From: an uncultured Prevotellaceae bacterium
GTDB taxonomy: Bacteria > Bacteroidota > Bacteroidia > Bacteroidales > Bacteroidaceae
NCBI GenBank assembly: GCA_902800495.1
Contig: CADCET010000029.1
Coordinates: 1-49,716, forward strand
DNA length: 49,716 nt
Direction: 5' to 3'
Shown: piece after piece, positions 25,595-34,807 of the stretch
Layout of the letters: the number at the start of each line of letters is the position of its first letter
Position numbering within the stretch: the stretch's first letter is position 1
Position numbers and translations under genes: made by a program
The notes under the pieces: generated by a model
The model's input: the letters and a program-made list of their open reading frames with translations, nothing else
Database searches by the model: none
What the model was told of the DNA's origin: nothing

Positions 25595-26782
25595 ATGGGA
25601 CAGTTACAAAAAAAGTACGAGAATTATCGTGAGCCGCAGAAGTATATGGCTGCAGACGTTTACCCTTATTTCCGTGCTATTGAAGGAAAACAAGGTACTG
25701 AAGTAGAGATGGGAGGCCACAAGGTTCTGATGTTTGGCTCGAATGCCTATACAGGACTGCCTGGTGACCAGCGAATCATTGATGCAGCCAAAGCCGCTCT
25801 TGACAAATATGGCTCGGGGTGTGCTGGAAGTCGTTTCCTGAATGGAACGCTTGACTTGCACGTCCAGCTCGAAAAGGAAATTTCAGAATTTATTGGTAAG
25901 GACGACTGCCTTTGCTTCTCGACAGGCTTCTCTGTTAATCAGGGTGTATTGGCAATGGTTGTCGGCAAGGATGATTACATCATCTGCGACGACCGTGATC
26001 ATGCTTCTATCGTCGATGGCCGCCGCCTGTCGTTTGCCAAGCAGCTCCATTACAAGCATAACGACATGGAAGACCTGGAGCGTGTGCTTCAGAAACTGCC
26101 TTACGACGCCATCAAGCTGATTGTCGTCGACGGTGTGTTCTCTATGGAGGGCGACCTTGCCAAGTTGCCTGAAATCGTTGAGCTGAAGCATAAGTATAAC
26201 TGCTCCATCATGGTGGACGAGGCTCATGGCATTGGTGTCTTCGGCCGTCAGGGTAGGGGCGTGTGCGACCATTTTGGATTGACCGACGAGGTAGACCTCA
26301 TTATGGGCACCTTCTCGAAGTCGCTGGCTTCCATCGGCGGATTCATCGCTTCCGATTCTGACACCATAAACTTCCTGCGTCACACCTGTCGCACTTATAT
26401 CTTCTCGGCCTCTAACACACCCGCAGCTACAGCTGCTGCGATGGAGGCTCTGCACATTATTCAGCAGGAACCTGAGCGTATTCAGGCTCTTTGGGACGTT
26501 ACCAACTATGCATTGAAGCGTTTCCGCGAGGAAGGCTTCGAGATTGGCGATACGGAGAGTCCCATTATCCCGCTCTATGTGCGCGACGTTGAGAAGACAT
26601 TCCTAGTGACGGCTCTGGCATTCAAGGCTGGTGTGTTCATCAATCCTGTGATTCCGCCTGCCTGCGCCCCGCAGGACACGCTGGTTCGCTATGCACTGAT
26701 GGCCACTCATACCAAGGAACAGGTTGACCGTTCGGTGGTGGCTCTGAAGAAAATCTTCGTCGAGCAGGGCATTATTAAATAA
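25595..26782 (+). CDS. spt: serine palmitoyltransferase
   Basis: PLP enzyme of the alpha-oxoamine synthase family that condenses L-serine with palmitoyl-CoA, the committed step of sphingolipid synthesis; soluble homodimer in bacteria. The 395-residue protein has FGSNAYTGLPG, GSGCAGSRFLNGTLDLH (glycine-rich family hallmark), DDRDHASIVDG, IMVDEAHGIGVFGRQGRG and the PLP lysine at residue 242 in TFSKSLASIGGF. KBL or BioF is the alternative, but the N-terminus (YFRAIEGKQGTEVEMGGHKVLM) and overall likeness favour the Bacteroides sphingolipid enzyme. It diverges from the lipid-kinase gene and is followed by tRNA-Pro. Confidence 0.92.
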   Translation: MGQLQKKYENYREPQKYMAADVYPYFRAIEGKQGTEVEMGGHKVLMFGSNAYTGLPGDQRIIDAAKAALDKYGSGCAGSRFLNGTLDLHVQLEKEISEFIGKDDCLCFSTGFSVNQGVLAMVVGKDDYIICDDRDHASIVDGRRLSFAKQLHYKHNDMEDLERVLQKLPYDAIKLIVVDGVFSMEGDLAKLPEIVELKHKYNCSIMVDEAHGIGVFGRQGRGVCDHFGLTDEVDLIMGTFSKSLASIGGFIASDSDTINFLRHTCRTYIFSASNTPAATAAAMEALHIIQQEPERIQALWDVTNYALKRFREEGFEIGDTESPIIPLYVRDVEKTFLVTALAFKAGVFINPVIPPACAPQDTLVRYALMATHTKEQVDRSVVALKKIFVEQGIIK

Positions 26783-26796
26783 AAAGTTCTGAAAAA

Positions 26797-26829
26797 TTTG
26801 GGCGGGTCAAAAATTCTTTGTAATTTTGC
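26797..26829 (+). promoter_or_regulatory. promoter of tRNA-Pro
   Basis: TTTG at 26797-26800, then 20 bases, then TAATTTTGC at 26821-26829. It ends 15 bases before the tRNA. Confidence 0.8.
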
Positions 26830-26844
26830 ACCCGCTTTTCATAA

Positions 26845-26920
26845 CGAGGTGTAGCGCAGTTGGTAGCGTTCCTGGTTTGGGACCAGGCTGTCGCAGGTTC
26901 GAGTCCTGTCACCTCGACCA
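26845..26920 (+). tRNA. tRNA-Pro (TGG)
   Basis: A complete cloverleaf: acceptor CGAGGTG/CACCTCG, anticodon stem CCTGG/CCAGG around TTTGGGA (anticodon TGG), T arm GCAGG-TTCGAGT-CCTGT (with one G-T pair). Unlike tRNA-Cys in this window, the CCA end is encoded (26918-26920). Confidence 0.97.
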
Positions 26921-26935
26921 CCCATGTGGAAAGAG

Positions 26936-26970
26936 TCCGCTGACTATCAATTAGTTGGCGGATTTTTTTT
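26936..26970 (+). terminator. intrinsic terminator of tRNA-Pro
   Basis: TCCGCTGACTA at 26936-26946 pairs with TTAGTTGGCGGA-type sequence up to 26962 (11 pairs, two of them G-T) around a four-base loop, followed by eight T residues at 26963-26970. Confidence 0.85.
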
Positions 26971-26987
26971 GAATTTGTCGTTTCTGA

Positions 26988-27791
26988 TTACTCCTCGATA
27001 TGCGACAGGGAGTGGGCGAAGGAGGTGAAGAAGTTGGTCATAGCCTCAGAGGGGTAGTAACGGAGATAGTGAGCGGAACGGCGGACGTGCCAGAGCATGG
27101 CCTGCGAGTTGGAGGTGTGGACGAAGATGTCCTTGCCCTGCGAGAAATACCAATCTTCGGCGTGCGAGTTCTTCTGCTGGAACATTTCGCGGACGAACTG
27201 GTCCATCTGCTTTTCGGACATGGGCTTCATGAAGGGCAGTCGCTCGGGGGTGAAGTTCAGAAGGCGTACCAGGAAGACGGCCGTCAGCTGGCTCATGTTC
27301 TCGAGCTTCAGTTGGGTGATCCACTGTCCGAGCTTGTCGAAGTCGACCTTGCTACCCGTCTGCCGGAGGAAGATGCCCAGTTCGGTGGCACGCTTGACGG
27401 GTATGCCGGCGTTGAGGATGAAGCGTGCGATGCCGAGCAGGTGGAGTAGGGCGGTGCGCGTCTCGGTATTGGAGTCCTCGGCGTCGAGGATGTTTTGCAG
27501 CTGGTGGTTCAGGAAGGGGTTCGTCAGGTGGTCGGCCACGAGCAGGTCGTTGTCGTCGGATTCGTGGCTCTGAGCCTGACTCCACTGTTGGAGGAGGGCT
27601 TCGGGCACCTGTACGAAGAACTGGTCGCTACAGCACTCTATGCCCTGATAGACGAGTGGTGCGACGTCGTGCATCTCTGCCAGTTGGTAGAGACGGTTCC
27701 ACTTCCATGCCGAGAGCGGCTCTATGGTCTCGGCGGTGTTGAAGGCCCCTGCACGCAGCAGGCGGAAGAAGTTGCGTTCAATGATATTCAT
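26988..27791 (-). CDS. uncharacterised protein, possibly of the nucleotidyltransferase NTP_transf_5 type
   Basis: A 267-residue soluble, mainly helical protein starting at MNIIERNFFRLLRAGAFN. The segment WNRLYQLAEMHDVAPLVYQGIE recalls the N-terminus of the Bacteroidota nucleotidyltransferase-like family (NTP_transf_5), and the later KVDFDKLGQWITQLKLENM its C-terminal part. I do not see a clear catalytic Asp pair, so it may be inactive or a different family. The frame is open for 63 more codons upstream, but these are the other-frame reading of nhaC. The start overlaps the nhaC stop by four bases (ATGA). Confidence 0.6.
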   Translation of the reverse strand: MNIIERNFFRLLRAGAFNTAETIEPLSAWKWNRLYQLAEMHDVAPLVYQGIECCSDQFFVQVPEALLQQWSQAQSHESDDNDLLVADHLTNPFLNHQLQNILDAEDSNTETRTALLHLLGIARFILNAGIPVKRATELGIFLRQTGSKVDFDKLGQWITQLKLENMSQLTAVFLVRLLNFTPERLPFMKPMSEKQMDQFVREMFQQKNSHAEDWYFSQGKDIFVHTSNSQAMLWHVRRSAHYLRYYPSEAMTNFFTSFAHSLSHIEE

Positions 27792-29062
27792 GAGTATCTT
27801 CTTGGATAGCGTAGGACGATGGCCAGCAGGGCGACGATGCCGAGGGCCATCGGGTAATACAGATAAGGAATGATGGCTATGGGGTTGAGGGTTGCCAGTC
27901 CTGCGGCCATCAGGATCTGTGCGCCGTAGGGCAGCATGCCCTGCGAGAAGCACGAGAAGGTGTCGAGAATGGAGGCGCACTTGCGGTTGTCAAGTCCGAA
28001 GCGGTCGCCTATCTGCTTGGCAATGCCGCCGACGGTGAGTATGGCCACCGTGTTGTTGGCCGTACAGACGTTGACGATTGACACCAGCGCCGCTATCGAC
28101 AGTTCGGCTCCGCGCTTGCTGTTGACGTGACGCGTGAGCAGGCTGATGATGAAGTCGATGCCGCCCTGCTGGCGGATGAGGGCCAGTAGTCCGCCGGCCA
28201 TCATCGTAATGATGATGAGCTCGCCCATACCGACGATGCCGCTGCCCATAGCGCCGAACCATCCGTAGAGGTCGTAAGAGCCGCTGAACTGTCCGATGAC
28301 GCCCGTCAGCAGGAGTCCGATGGTGAGTACGGCCATCACGTTCATGCCGCAAATAGCCGTCACTAATACCGCGATGTAGGGAACGACCTTGAGGGGCTCG
28401 ATGGTCGCTATATGCTGTGGTGCCTGAACGTCGGCGCCCATGAAGACGTAGACGATGAAGACGGCGAGAGCGGCGGGTGCCACTAAGAAGGCGTTGACGC
28501 GGAACTTGTCGGAGAGCCGGCAGCCTTGCGTCTGTGTGGCGGCTATCGTGGTGTCGCTGATGAACGACAGGTTGTCGCCGAAGAACGAGCCGCCGACGAC
28601 GATGGCCGTCATCATAGCTGCCGATGTGCCCGTCTGTGCCGATACGCCTGCGGCAATGGGCGTCAGCGCTACAATAGTGCCCACACTGGTGCCTATGCTG
28701 AGCGAGATGAAGCAGGCGGCGAGGAAGAGTCCTGCCAGCAGCATCTGTGGCGGCAGCAGCCAGAGCGTCAGGTTCACGGTAGCGTCAATACTGCCCATGA
28801 CCTTTGCCGAACTGGCGAAGGCTCCCGCGAGGATGAAGATCCATATCATCAGCATCATCTGCTCTGTCGAGGCACCGCTTGAGAATGTCGATATGCGCTG
28901 GTTCAGGGGCCGTCCGCCGTTGATGACGATAGCATAGAGCGAGGCCGCCATGAAGGCAACGGTAATGGGCACCTTGTAGAAGTCGGCCGCCACAATGCTG
29001 GTGACCAGGTAGAGGACGATGAACACGCCGAGGGGTGACAGAGCTATGAGGCCTTTCTTCAT
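27788..29062 (-). CDS. nhaC: Na+/H+ antiporter, NhaC family
   Basis: A 424-residue inner-membrane protein with about eleven spans. FFGDNLSFISDTTIAATQTQGC is the family signature with conserved acidic residues in membrane segments, and a second half-repeat is seen in VNVCTANNTVAILTVGG. NhaC proteins exchange Na+ (some malate or lactate together with Na+) for protons. The gene lies three bases after the TamB-like gene and overlaps the next one, so all three should share a transcript. Substrate is inferred from the family only. Confidence 0.85.
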   Translation of the reverse strand: MKKGLIALSPLGVFIVLYLVTSIVAADFYKVPITVAFMAASLYAIVINGGRPLNQRISTFSSGASTEQMMLMIWIFILAGAFASSAKVMGSIDATVNLTLWLLPPQMLLAGLFLAACFISLSIGTSVGTIVALTPIAAGVSAQTGTSAAMMTAIVVGGSFFGDNLSFISDTTIAATQTQGCRLSDKFRVNAFLVAPAALAVFIVYVFMGADVQAPQHIATIEPLKVVPYIAVLVTAICGMNVMAVLTIGLLLTGVIGQFSGSYDLYGWFGAMGSGIVGMGELIIITMMAGGLLALIRQQGGIDFIISLLTRHVNSKRGAELSIAALVSIVNVCTANNTVAILTVGGIAKQIGDRFGLDNRKCASILDTFSCFSQGMLPYGAQILMAAGLATLNPIAIIPYLYYPMALGIVALLAIVLRYPRRYS

Positions 29063-29065
29063 AAT

Positions 29066-32000
29066 CTATTTCTTCTTAGTTCCGAAAAAGTCGCTCAGGC
29101 CGTTGAAGTCTTTCTTCAGGATGATACCGATGCCCTGCGTGTTCAGGCTTGAGCGGGTGAAGTAGCGGTCGTTGGTCTGATTGTAGACTTTCAGGGCGTA
29201 GTTGCCGTTAGGCGTGAGCAGGTAGCGCACGTCGAAGTCGCCGATGAACGACGGCGAGGCCTGGGTGGCTTTGTCGCGGTAGCCGAACTGTCCGTTGATG
29301 AGCAGGCGGTTGTTGAGCATACGACCGTTGATGATGCCCTCGTACTCAGCATTGTTCCAGCCCTCGGTGCCGGTTGAGATGTTGGCGCCGAAGTTCCAGT
29401 TATTATTCTTGACAATCTGGTTCAGCACGTTGTTAATCTGCGTCGAGAGCGTGCCAGAGAGGAACGAGTTCATGGCCAGCGACGTCTGGTCCTGCTGTTC
29501 CTGTTGGCCGGCGTTGTTCTGTCCCTGACTGTAGAAGCGGCCAATGCCGAGAAGGTAGAGCACCTGCTGGTTCATCTCCTGCTGCGACGAGAGCAGCGAG
29601 CGCACCATCTGCTTCTCGTCGGCGTTGACGTTGGGCAGGTCGAGGTCGAAAGTCACTTGCGGAGCCGCTGGCTGACCTCCGATGTTCATCAGACAGTTGA
29701 CGCGGACGGTGTTCGACGAGAAGGAGTTGCCGATGTTCAGGTCGGAGAGGCTGACGCCGTTGACGGTGTAGAGTGCCTGCAGGTTGAGGGCCGCCTCGTA
29801 GGGGTCGCCGCCGAAGGTGATGGTGCCGCCAGGTTGGAACTGGAACTTCTTGTTGATGATGTTCTGGATGGTGATGTCGTAGGTGCCGTTGTCGACGGTG
29901 TAAATGCCCTGCATCTGGAATGCACCTTTATTATAATAAGAGGCGGTAATCGTGCCGCTGCCTCCTAACGTGATGTAGTCGCCCGTCTTGGCGTCCATCA
30001 GTAGCCGCATCGTAGCGTCGGGGTCGACGTTGACGAGGAACGTCATGTAGATATTGGTGGAGCTTGACTCTGCTTGCTGGCTGTTGGGGACCGTCGTCGT
30101 TGACAACTGCTGACGCTTCTGCCACGAGATATACTCCTGGCTGTTGACGGCATCGGTCTGTGCGGCATTATAGACGAAGACGGTGTTCTTCAGCGGGGTG
30201 ACGTTACAGTCGATATGGACGTCGTCGCCCTTCATGCGGATGTCGACGTCGCCCCGAGCAAAGACCGTGCCGTAGAACGACTGGTCGCCAAACTCATGGA
30301 AGTCGTAGCCTAAGAACTGGTCGGTGGCCACATGCAGATCGAGACTCAGGTTGGTCAGGTCTTCATGGAAGATGCCGCCGCTGAGGTAGGCCACGTTGTC
30401 GTACTTGTCGAAGATGGGCTGTCGGTTGAGCATGATTTTGTTAGGCACGAGGGTGAGCGTGTCGCTGGGCAGCCGGTAGGTGGTGTTGAGCGGTGTGATG
30501 GTTGCTTCGCCGTTGACGACGAGGCCGCCCGTGAGGTTGATAGCCGACAGTGGGCCTGCCAGCCGTACGTCGCCCGTTCCGTGTCCCGTGATATGCGATA
30601 TGAACGACTTGGTGAACGAGTGCATGAAGTCGAGATAGGTGCCGTGGGCCGAAATGCCTAAGTCGATGTAGTCCTTCTCGGGCGAGACGTAGCCGTTGAT
30701 GTAGGTCATTGCGTCAGGGCCGTCGTTGGCGGTGGCGTGGATGTCAATCTGCTTCTCTTCCTTGTTCCAGCCGACAAGTGCGCTGAGTGTTCCCATGCGT
30801 CCTTCCTGGAACTTGAAGTCGTTGACAGTGAGCACCGCGCCTAAGTCAGGCTCGCTGAGTGCTGATGTGATGAATGCGTGACCTGAAGCCTGTCCTGAGA
30901 AGGTGACGGCGTCGAAGTTGACCAGGTCGAGGATATAAGCCACCTCTACGTCGTGCAGGTTGACGTGGATGGTGTCGTTCGACTGCTTGGAGGCGGTGCC
31001 GTCGACGGTGATGTACTGCTGGTTGTTGTGGATGGTGAAATGGTCAACCAGCAGGTGGTCGGCAGAGTAGAGCACGTCTGACGGCTCGATGAGCCACTGC
31101 GAGTTTTCGATGACGATGGTCGAGGGGAGGATGCGCGCGTGAGCCTCCGTCTGTCCGCGATTGTTGACGTAGAACTGCGTGTCGGCGTTCAGGATGCCGT
31201 TGACAGGCTTTTGGCCGTTGTTGTTGTCCCATTTCAGGGCTACCTGCAGGTTGTTGTCGGCAGCATGGCCCGTGACGCCGAGCTGCAGCGGCAGACCGTC
31301 GTCGACGATGTTGCTGACACCAGCCACGATGGTCATCGTGTCGGTCGGTGTGTCAATATGTACGTAGGCATTTTCGTAACGCTTGTCGTTGTAGCTGAAG
31401 ACCGGCGCCTGCAGATCGACCTTCATCTTCCGGCTGTTGTCGTTGACGACGGCAGAGAGCGACAGCGGCTGCGCGACGTCGACATCGACATTCAGAAGCT
31501 TCTGCAGCCAGTCGGTCTTGGCAACGGTTAGCTGGAGCGTGAAGTTGTTGACGGTGTTGCAGGGTGGGGGAAGACCGGGCAGCGTCGGCAGTCGGGCACC
31601 GACGGCGTTGGCAACGCTTTGCGCTAAGGTGGCGTAGTCGAACTCTCCTACGAGATCGGCGTGGGCGAAGTCGCTGTTGAGGGTGACGTAGTGCCGCCCC
31701 TCGTCGTAGCCCGACTTGACGTTGAGATATTCTAACTGGTAGTCCTTCTCCGGCAGGTTCAGGTGGTGAAGGCTGATGGCTCCTACGGCGTCGTTCAGAC
31801 TGCGGGCCTGTATGTCGAGTTCCAGTTGTGCCGACACCTTCGGATCGCTGATCTGCAGTTGTCCGGCTATATGATGGTCGGCATAGCTGCCGTCGAGCGT
31901 AATGTTCTGATAGCTGTTGTTGTCGTAGTCGAACTGGCCAACGCCCCCCTTGACGTTCACCTGCTCGTTCAGGACACCATTAAACGCTAAGTCTGCCGCT

Positions 32001-33286
32001 ATGGTGCCTAACTTCTCGTTGCCGAAGATCTGGCGGAGGTTCAAGCCGTTGGTGGTGATGGCACCATCGAAGTGGCGGTCGTTCTTGAGTGTCAGCCGCG
32101 TCGTGGCACTTCCAATGTCGGTGGCAACGTCGGCCAGAGCGTTGAGGTTGCCTTTGGAGTCGCCGATGAAATTGCCTTTCAGCTGAACGTCGCCAAGTTG
32201 TAGGACGGGGTCTGGCAGCGTCACCAGATTCTTGGAAATAAAGTCCAGCGTCTCGTTGCCTATCTTCAGTTGGTCTACCGTCATGTCCCACGTCTTAGGC
32301 TCGTCGCCTGGAGGGAGGCGAAGCTTGCCGTTAGCCTCGAGGGCTAAGCTGTTGTTGATAGACGCCACATGGCACCGAGGCACCTGCAGGGTGTTGTTCT
32401 CGTAACTGAATTCTGTGTCGATGTCGATACGGCGCTGATACTTCTTGAGTTCAGGTAAAAGCCATCTGAAGTCGGAGGGCGTGATGCCAGCATCCTTAAT
32501 CCTGCCTTTGAAGCTGAGCGTCTCAGACCATCGCTGGTCGTCATAGTTGGCATCGATGCTGTCAATCTGTAAATGGGTGTCTGGGAGTTGAAATTGGAAC
32601 TGCCGGATCTGGGCATTTCGTCGCCCGGCGGCTAACATGAACGACAATCGACGGACTTGAAGTCCTGCTTGTTCAATCATCTCCATTCGCTTGATATTCA
32701 GATTGATACTATCCTCTCTGAGTACCTTTAAAATGACGTAGGCGCTGATGTTGGCAACGTGCAGGTGAGCGGGGTTCAGGCGGTTGGGCGTTTGTGGCGC
32801 ATCCCACTGATCGTAGCTGACAGAGGTGTTGCGGACAATCAGCGAGTTGATACGCAGATCGAGGGGTGTGCTCGATGTGGTGTCCTTCGAGGCTAACGAG
32901 TCGATGGCAAACTGAATGTTGAGCGGCGACGAGGCTGTAGGACGTGAGAGTCGCACGTTGGCGCCGAACACCTGGGCCGACGAAATGGTAATCCGGCCTA
33001 AAGCCAGCGGTGCCAAGTCGACTTTCAGCGTCAGACGGGAAGCCTTGAACATCGTCCGGTGCTTCTGGTCCTTGATGTTGACATCGTCAAGCACCAGGCG
33101 GTTGAGAAATCCCAAGTCGACCCGTCCCACTGTGACTTGCGTGCCCAGCTTGCGGCTGAGGGCTTCGGCGGCATAGTCGCCTAACCGTTGCTGGACGCCG
33201 GGGATGTGAATAGCTATCAAAACAGTAGCGTACAGACCCAGCAGAGTCCATACGATCCAATTGACGATATGCTTTATTATTCTCAC
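29066..33286 (-). CDS. tamB: TamB-like translocation and assembly module protein
   Basis: A 1406-residue envelope protein. Residues about 8-30 (IVNWIVWTLLGLYATVLIAIHI) are a signal anchor, then an AsmA/TamB N-terminal region (QRLGDYAAEALSRKLGTQVTVG onwards, in parts), a very long beta-rich middle and a C-terminal TamB (DUF490) domain with KFQFQPGGTITFGGDPYEA, LNLQALYTV and NNNWNFGANISTG. TamB-like proteins form a periplasm-spanning beta groove, now thought to move phospholipids to the outer membrane or assist outer-membrane protein assembly. No TamA/BamA partner is adjacent. It is the first gene of the operon with nhaC and has a possible -7 element at 33346-33338. Confidence 0.88.
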   Translation of the reverse strand: MRIIKHIVNWIVWTLLGLYATVLIAIHIPGVQQRLGDYAAEALSRKLGTQVTVGRVDLGFLNRLVLDDVNIKDQKHRTMFKASRLTLKVDLAPLALGRITISSAQVFGANVRLSRPTASSPLNIQFAIDSLASKDTTSSTPLDLRINSLIVRNTSVSYDQWDAPQTPNRLNPAHLHVANISAYVILKVLREDSINLNIKRMEMIEQAGLQVRRLSFMLAAGRRNAQIRQFQFQLPDTHLQIDSIDANYDDQRWSETLSFKGRIKDAGITPSDFRWLLPELKKYQRRIDIDTEFSYENNTLQVPRCHVASINNSLALEANGKLRLPPGDEPKTWDMTVDQLKIGNETLDFISKNLVTLPDPVLQLGDVQLKGNFIGDSKGNLNALADVATDIGSATTRLTLKNDRHFDGAITTNGLNLRQIFGNEKLGTIAADLAFNGVLNEQVNVKGGVGQFDYDNNSYQNITLDGSYADHHIAGQLQISDPKVSAQLELDIQARSLNDAVGAISLHHLNLPEKDYQLEYLNVKSGYDEGRHYVTLNSDFAHADLVGEFDYATLAQSVANAVGARLPTLPGLPPPCNTVNNFTLQLTVAKTDWLQKLLNVDVDVAQPLSLSAVVNDNSRKMKVDLQAPVFSYNDKRYENAYVHIDTPTDTMTIVAGVSNIVDDGLPLQLGVTGHAADNNLQVALKWDNNNGQKPVNGILNADTQFYVNNRGQTEAHARILPSTIVIENSQWLIEPSDVLYSADHLLVDHFTIHNNQQYITVDGTASKQSNDTIHVNLHDVEVAYILDLVNFDAVTFSGQASGHAFITSALSEPDLGAVLTVNDFKFQEGRMGTLSALVGWNKEEKQIDIHATANDGPDAMTYINGYVSPEKDYIDLGISAHGTYLDFMHSFTKSFISHITGHGTGDVRLAGPLSAINLTGGLVVNGEATITPLNTTYRLPSDTLTLVPNKIMLNRQPIFDKYDNVAYLSGGIFHEDLTNLSLDLHVATDQFLGYDFHEFGDQSFYGTVFARGDVDIRMKGDDVHIDCNVTPLKNTVFVYNAAQTDAVNSQEYISWQKRQQLSTTTVPNSQQAESSSTNIYMTFLVNVDPDATMRLLMDAKTGDYITLGGSGTITASYYNKGAFQMQGIYTVDNGTYDITIQNIINKKFQFQPGGTITFGGDPYEAALNLQALYTVNGVSLSDLNIGNSFSSNTVRVNCLMNIGGQPAAPQVTFDLDLPNVNADEKQMVRSLLSSQQEMNQQVLYLLGIGRFYSQGQNNAGQQEQQDQTSLAMNSFLSGTLSTQINNVLNQIVKNNNWNFGANISTGTEGWNNAEYEGIINGRMLNNRLLINGQFGYRDKATQASPSFIGDFDVRYLLTPNGNYALKVYNQTNDRYFTRSSLNTQGIGIILKKDFNGLSDFFGTKKK

Positions 33287-33337
33287 TTGTTGACAGTCGG
33301 AGATAGCAATTTTTGCGCTTGTGCGCTGAATTGTGAT

Positions 33338-33346
33338 GCAAAAATA
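33338..33346 (-). promoter_or_regulatory. -7 element upstream of the TamB-like gene
   Basis: On the minus strand it reads TATTTTTGC, matching TAnnTTTGC, 51 bases before the ATG at 33286. No TTTG is seen at the -33 distance. Confidence 0.4.
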
Positions 33347-33410
33347 CTACATTTTCTTATGATTACCATCTTTTTTGCCGATAAAATCATGATTTATCCA
33401 TAAAATTTAT

Positions 33411-33419
33411 TAATTTTGC
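33411..33419 (+). promoter_or_regulatory. -7 element of the nqr operon promoter
   Basis: TAATTTTGC lies 42 bases before the nqrA ATG. The -33 region (about 33387) lacks a clear TTTG. It is the only candidate in the divergent tamB-nqrA spacer on this strand. Confidence 0.55.
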
Positions 33420-33461
33420 AGTCGCTTAACCCTTGGATATTCAATTCAAACATTTATATAA

Positions 33462-34805
33462 ATGGCAAATGTTATTAAGTTGTGTAAAGGCTTAGACATT
33501 CATCTGCAAGGCCAGGCTGAGGAGAAGAAAATCCAGCTGAAGTCGAACGGACGCTATGCGTTGGTGCCCGACGACTTCGAGGGAGTGACTCCGAAAGTGG
33601 TGGTGAAAGAGGGTGATACCGTCAAAGCCGGGGATGCCTTGTTCGTTAACAAGCAGTTTCCCGAAGTGAAGTTTGCCTCGCCCGTCAGCGGCAAAGTCGT
33701 GGCGGTGGAACGTGGCGAACGTAGAAAAGTGCTATGCGTAAAGGTGGAAGCCGACGCTCAGCAGAGCTTTGTCGACTATGGCAAGAAAGACGTCAGTAAG
33801 CTTGACGGAAAGGCCGTGACGGAAGCGCTGCTCGAAGCCGGCTTGTTTGGTTACATCAACCAGTTGCCATACGCCGTCTCAACCAATCCGTCGGTGATGC
33901 CGAAGGCTATCTTCGTCTCTGCCCTCCGCGACAAGCCTTTGGCTTGCAACTTCGACTACGAGGTGAAAGGACAGGAGCAGGACTTCCAGACAGGTCTTAC
34001 GGCGCTGTCGAAGATTGCCAAGACCTACCTCGGCGTTGGCGAGGGTTCGGCTCTCACCAATATGAAGGATGCCGAGGTGAACGTCTTCGTCGGCAAGTGT
34101 CCTGCAGGCAACGTCGGTGTGCAGGTGAACCACATTGACCCGGTGAACAAGGGCGAGGTGGTGTGGACCATCGGCGACCCAACGGTTGTGCTCTTTATCG
34201 GCCGCCTGTTTAATACGGGTAAGGTGAACCTGACGCGCACGGTGGCCCTGTGCGGTAGCGAGATCAAGGCTCCGGCATACGTGGATATGCTGGTGGGCGA
34301 GGAACTCTCGACGCTGCTCAGCAACAGCTACGACGCCTCTCGCTCAGTACGTATTATCAATGGTAACGTGCTGACGGGCAAGCCTACTACGAAGGAAGGT
34401 TTCCTTGGGGCGCATAGCAGCGAGATAACGGTGATTCCCGAGGGCAACGATGCCGACGAGATGCTGGGATGGATTCTTCCGCGCCTGAAGCAGTTCTCGG
34501 TGAGCCGCAGCTATTTCTCGTGGCTCTGTGGCAAGAAGCAGTATGCACTCGATGCCCGTGTGAAGGGTGGCGAGCGCCACATGATTATGAGTGGCGAGTA
34601 CGACAAGGTGCTGCCGATGGACATCTACGGTGAATACCTCATCAAGGCCATCATCTCTGGCGATATTGACCGTCAGGAGGCCTTAGGCATCTACGAGGTA
34701 GCTCCTGAGGACTTTGCACTCGCAGAGTTCGTTGACTCGTCGAAACTCGAATTGCAGCGCATCGTGCGTGAAGGACTGAATATTTTACGTAAAGAAAACG
34801 CATAA
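33462..34805 (+). CDS. nqrA: Na+-translocating NADH:quinone reductase, subunit A
   Basis: Peripheral cytoplasmic subunit of the Nqr complex, which oxidises NADH, reduces quinone and pumps Na+ outward. The 447 residues and the start NVIKLCKGLDIHLQGQAEEK are typical, with VVKEGDTVKAGDALF, KFASPVSGKVVAVERGERRKV and VVWTIGDPTVVLFIGRLF. The subunit is implicated in quinone binding. It is the first gene of the operon, two bases from nqrB. Confidence 0.96.
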   Translation: MANVIKLCKGLDIHLQGQAEEKKIQLKSNGRYALVPDDFEGVTPKVVVKEGDTVKAGDALFVNKQFPEVKFASPVSGKVVAVERGERRKVLCVKVEADAQQSFVDYGKKDVSKLDGKAVTEALLEAGLFGYINQLPYAVSTNPSVMPKAIFVSALRDKPLACNFDYEVKGQEQDFQTGLTALSKIAKTYLGVGEGSALTNMKDAEVNVFVGKCPAGNVGVQVNHIDPVNKGEVVWTIGDPTVVLFIGRLFNTGKVNLTRTVALCGSEIKAPAYVDMLVGEELSTLLSNSYDASRSVRIINGNVLTGKPTTKEGFLGAHSSEITVIPEGNDADEMLGWILPRLKQFSVSRSYFSWLCGKKQYALDARVKGGERHMIMSGEYDKVLPMDIYGEYLIKAIISGDIDRQEALGIYEVAPEDFALAEFVDSSKLELQRIVREGLNILRKENA

Positions 34806-34807
34806 CT

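Noticed and set aside
27792-27980. N-terminal extension of the protein at 26988-27791
   Set aside because: It is His- and Arg-rich reading of the nhaC end in another frame; the ATG at 27791 is the natural coupled start.
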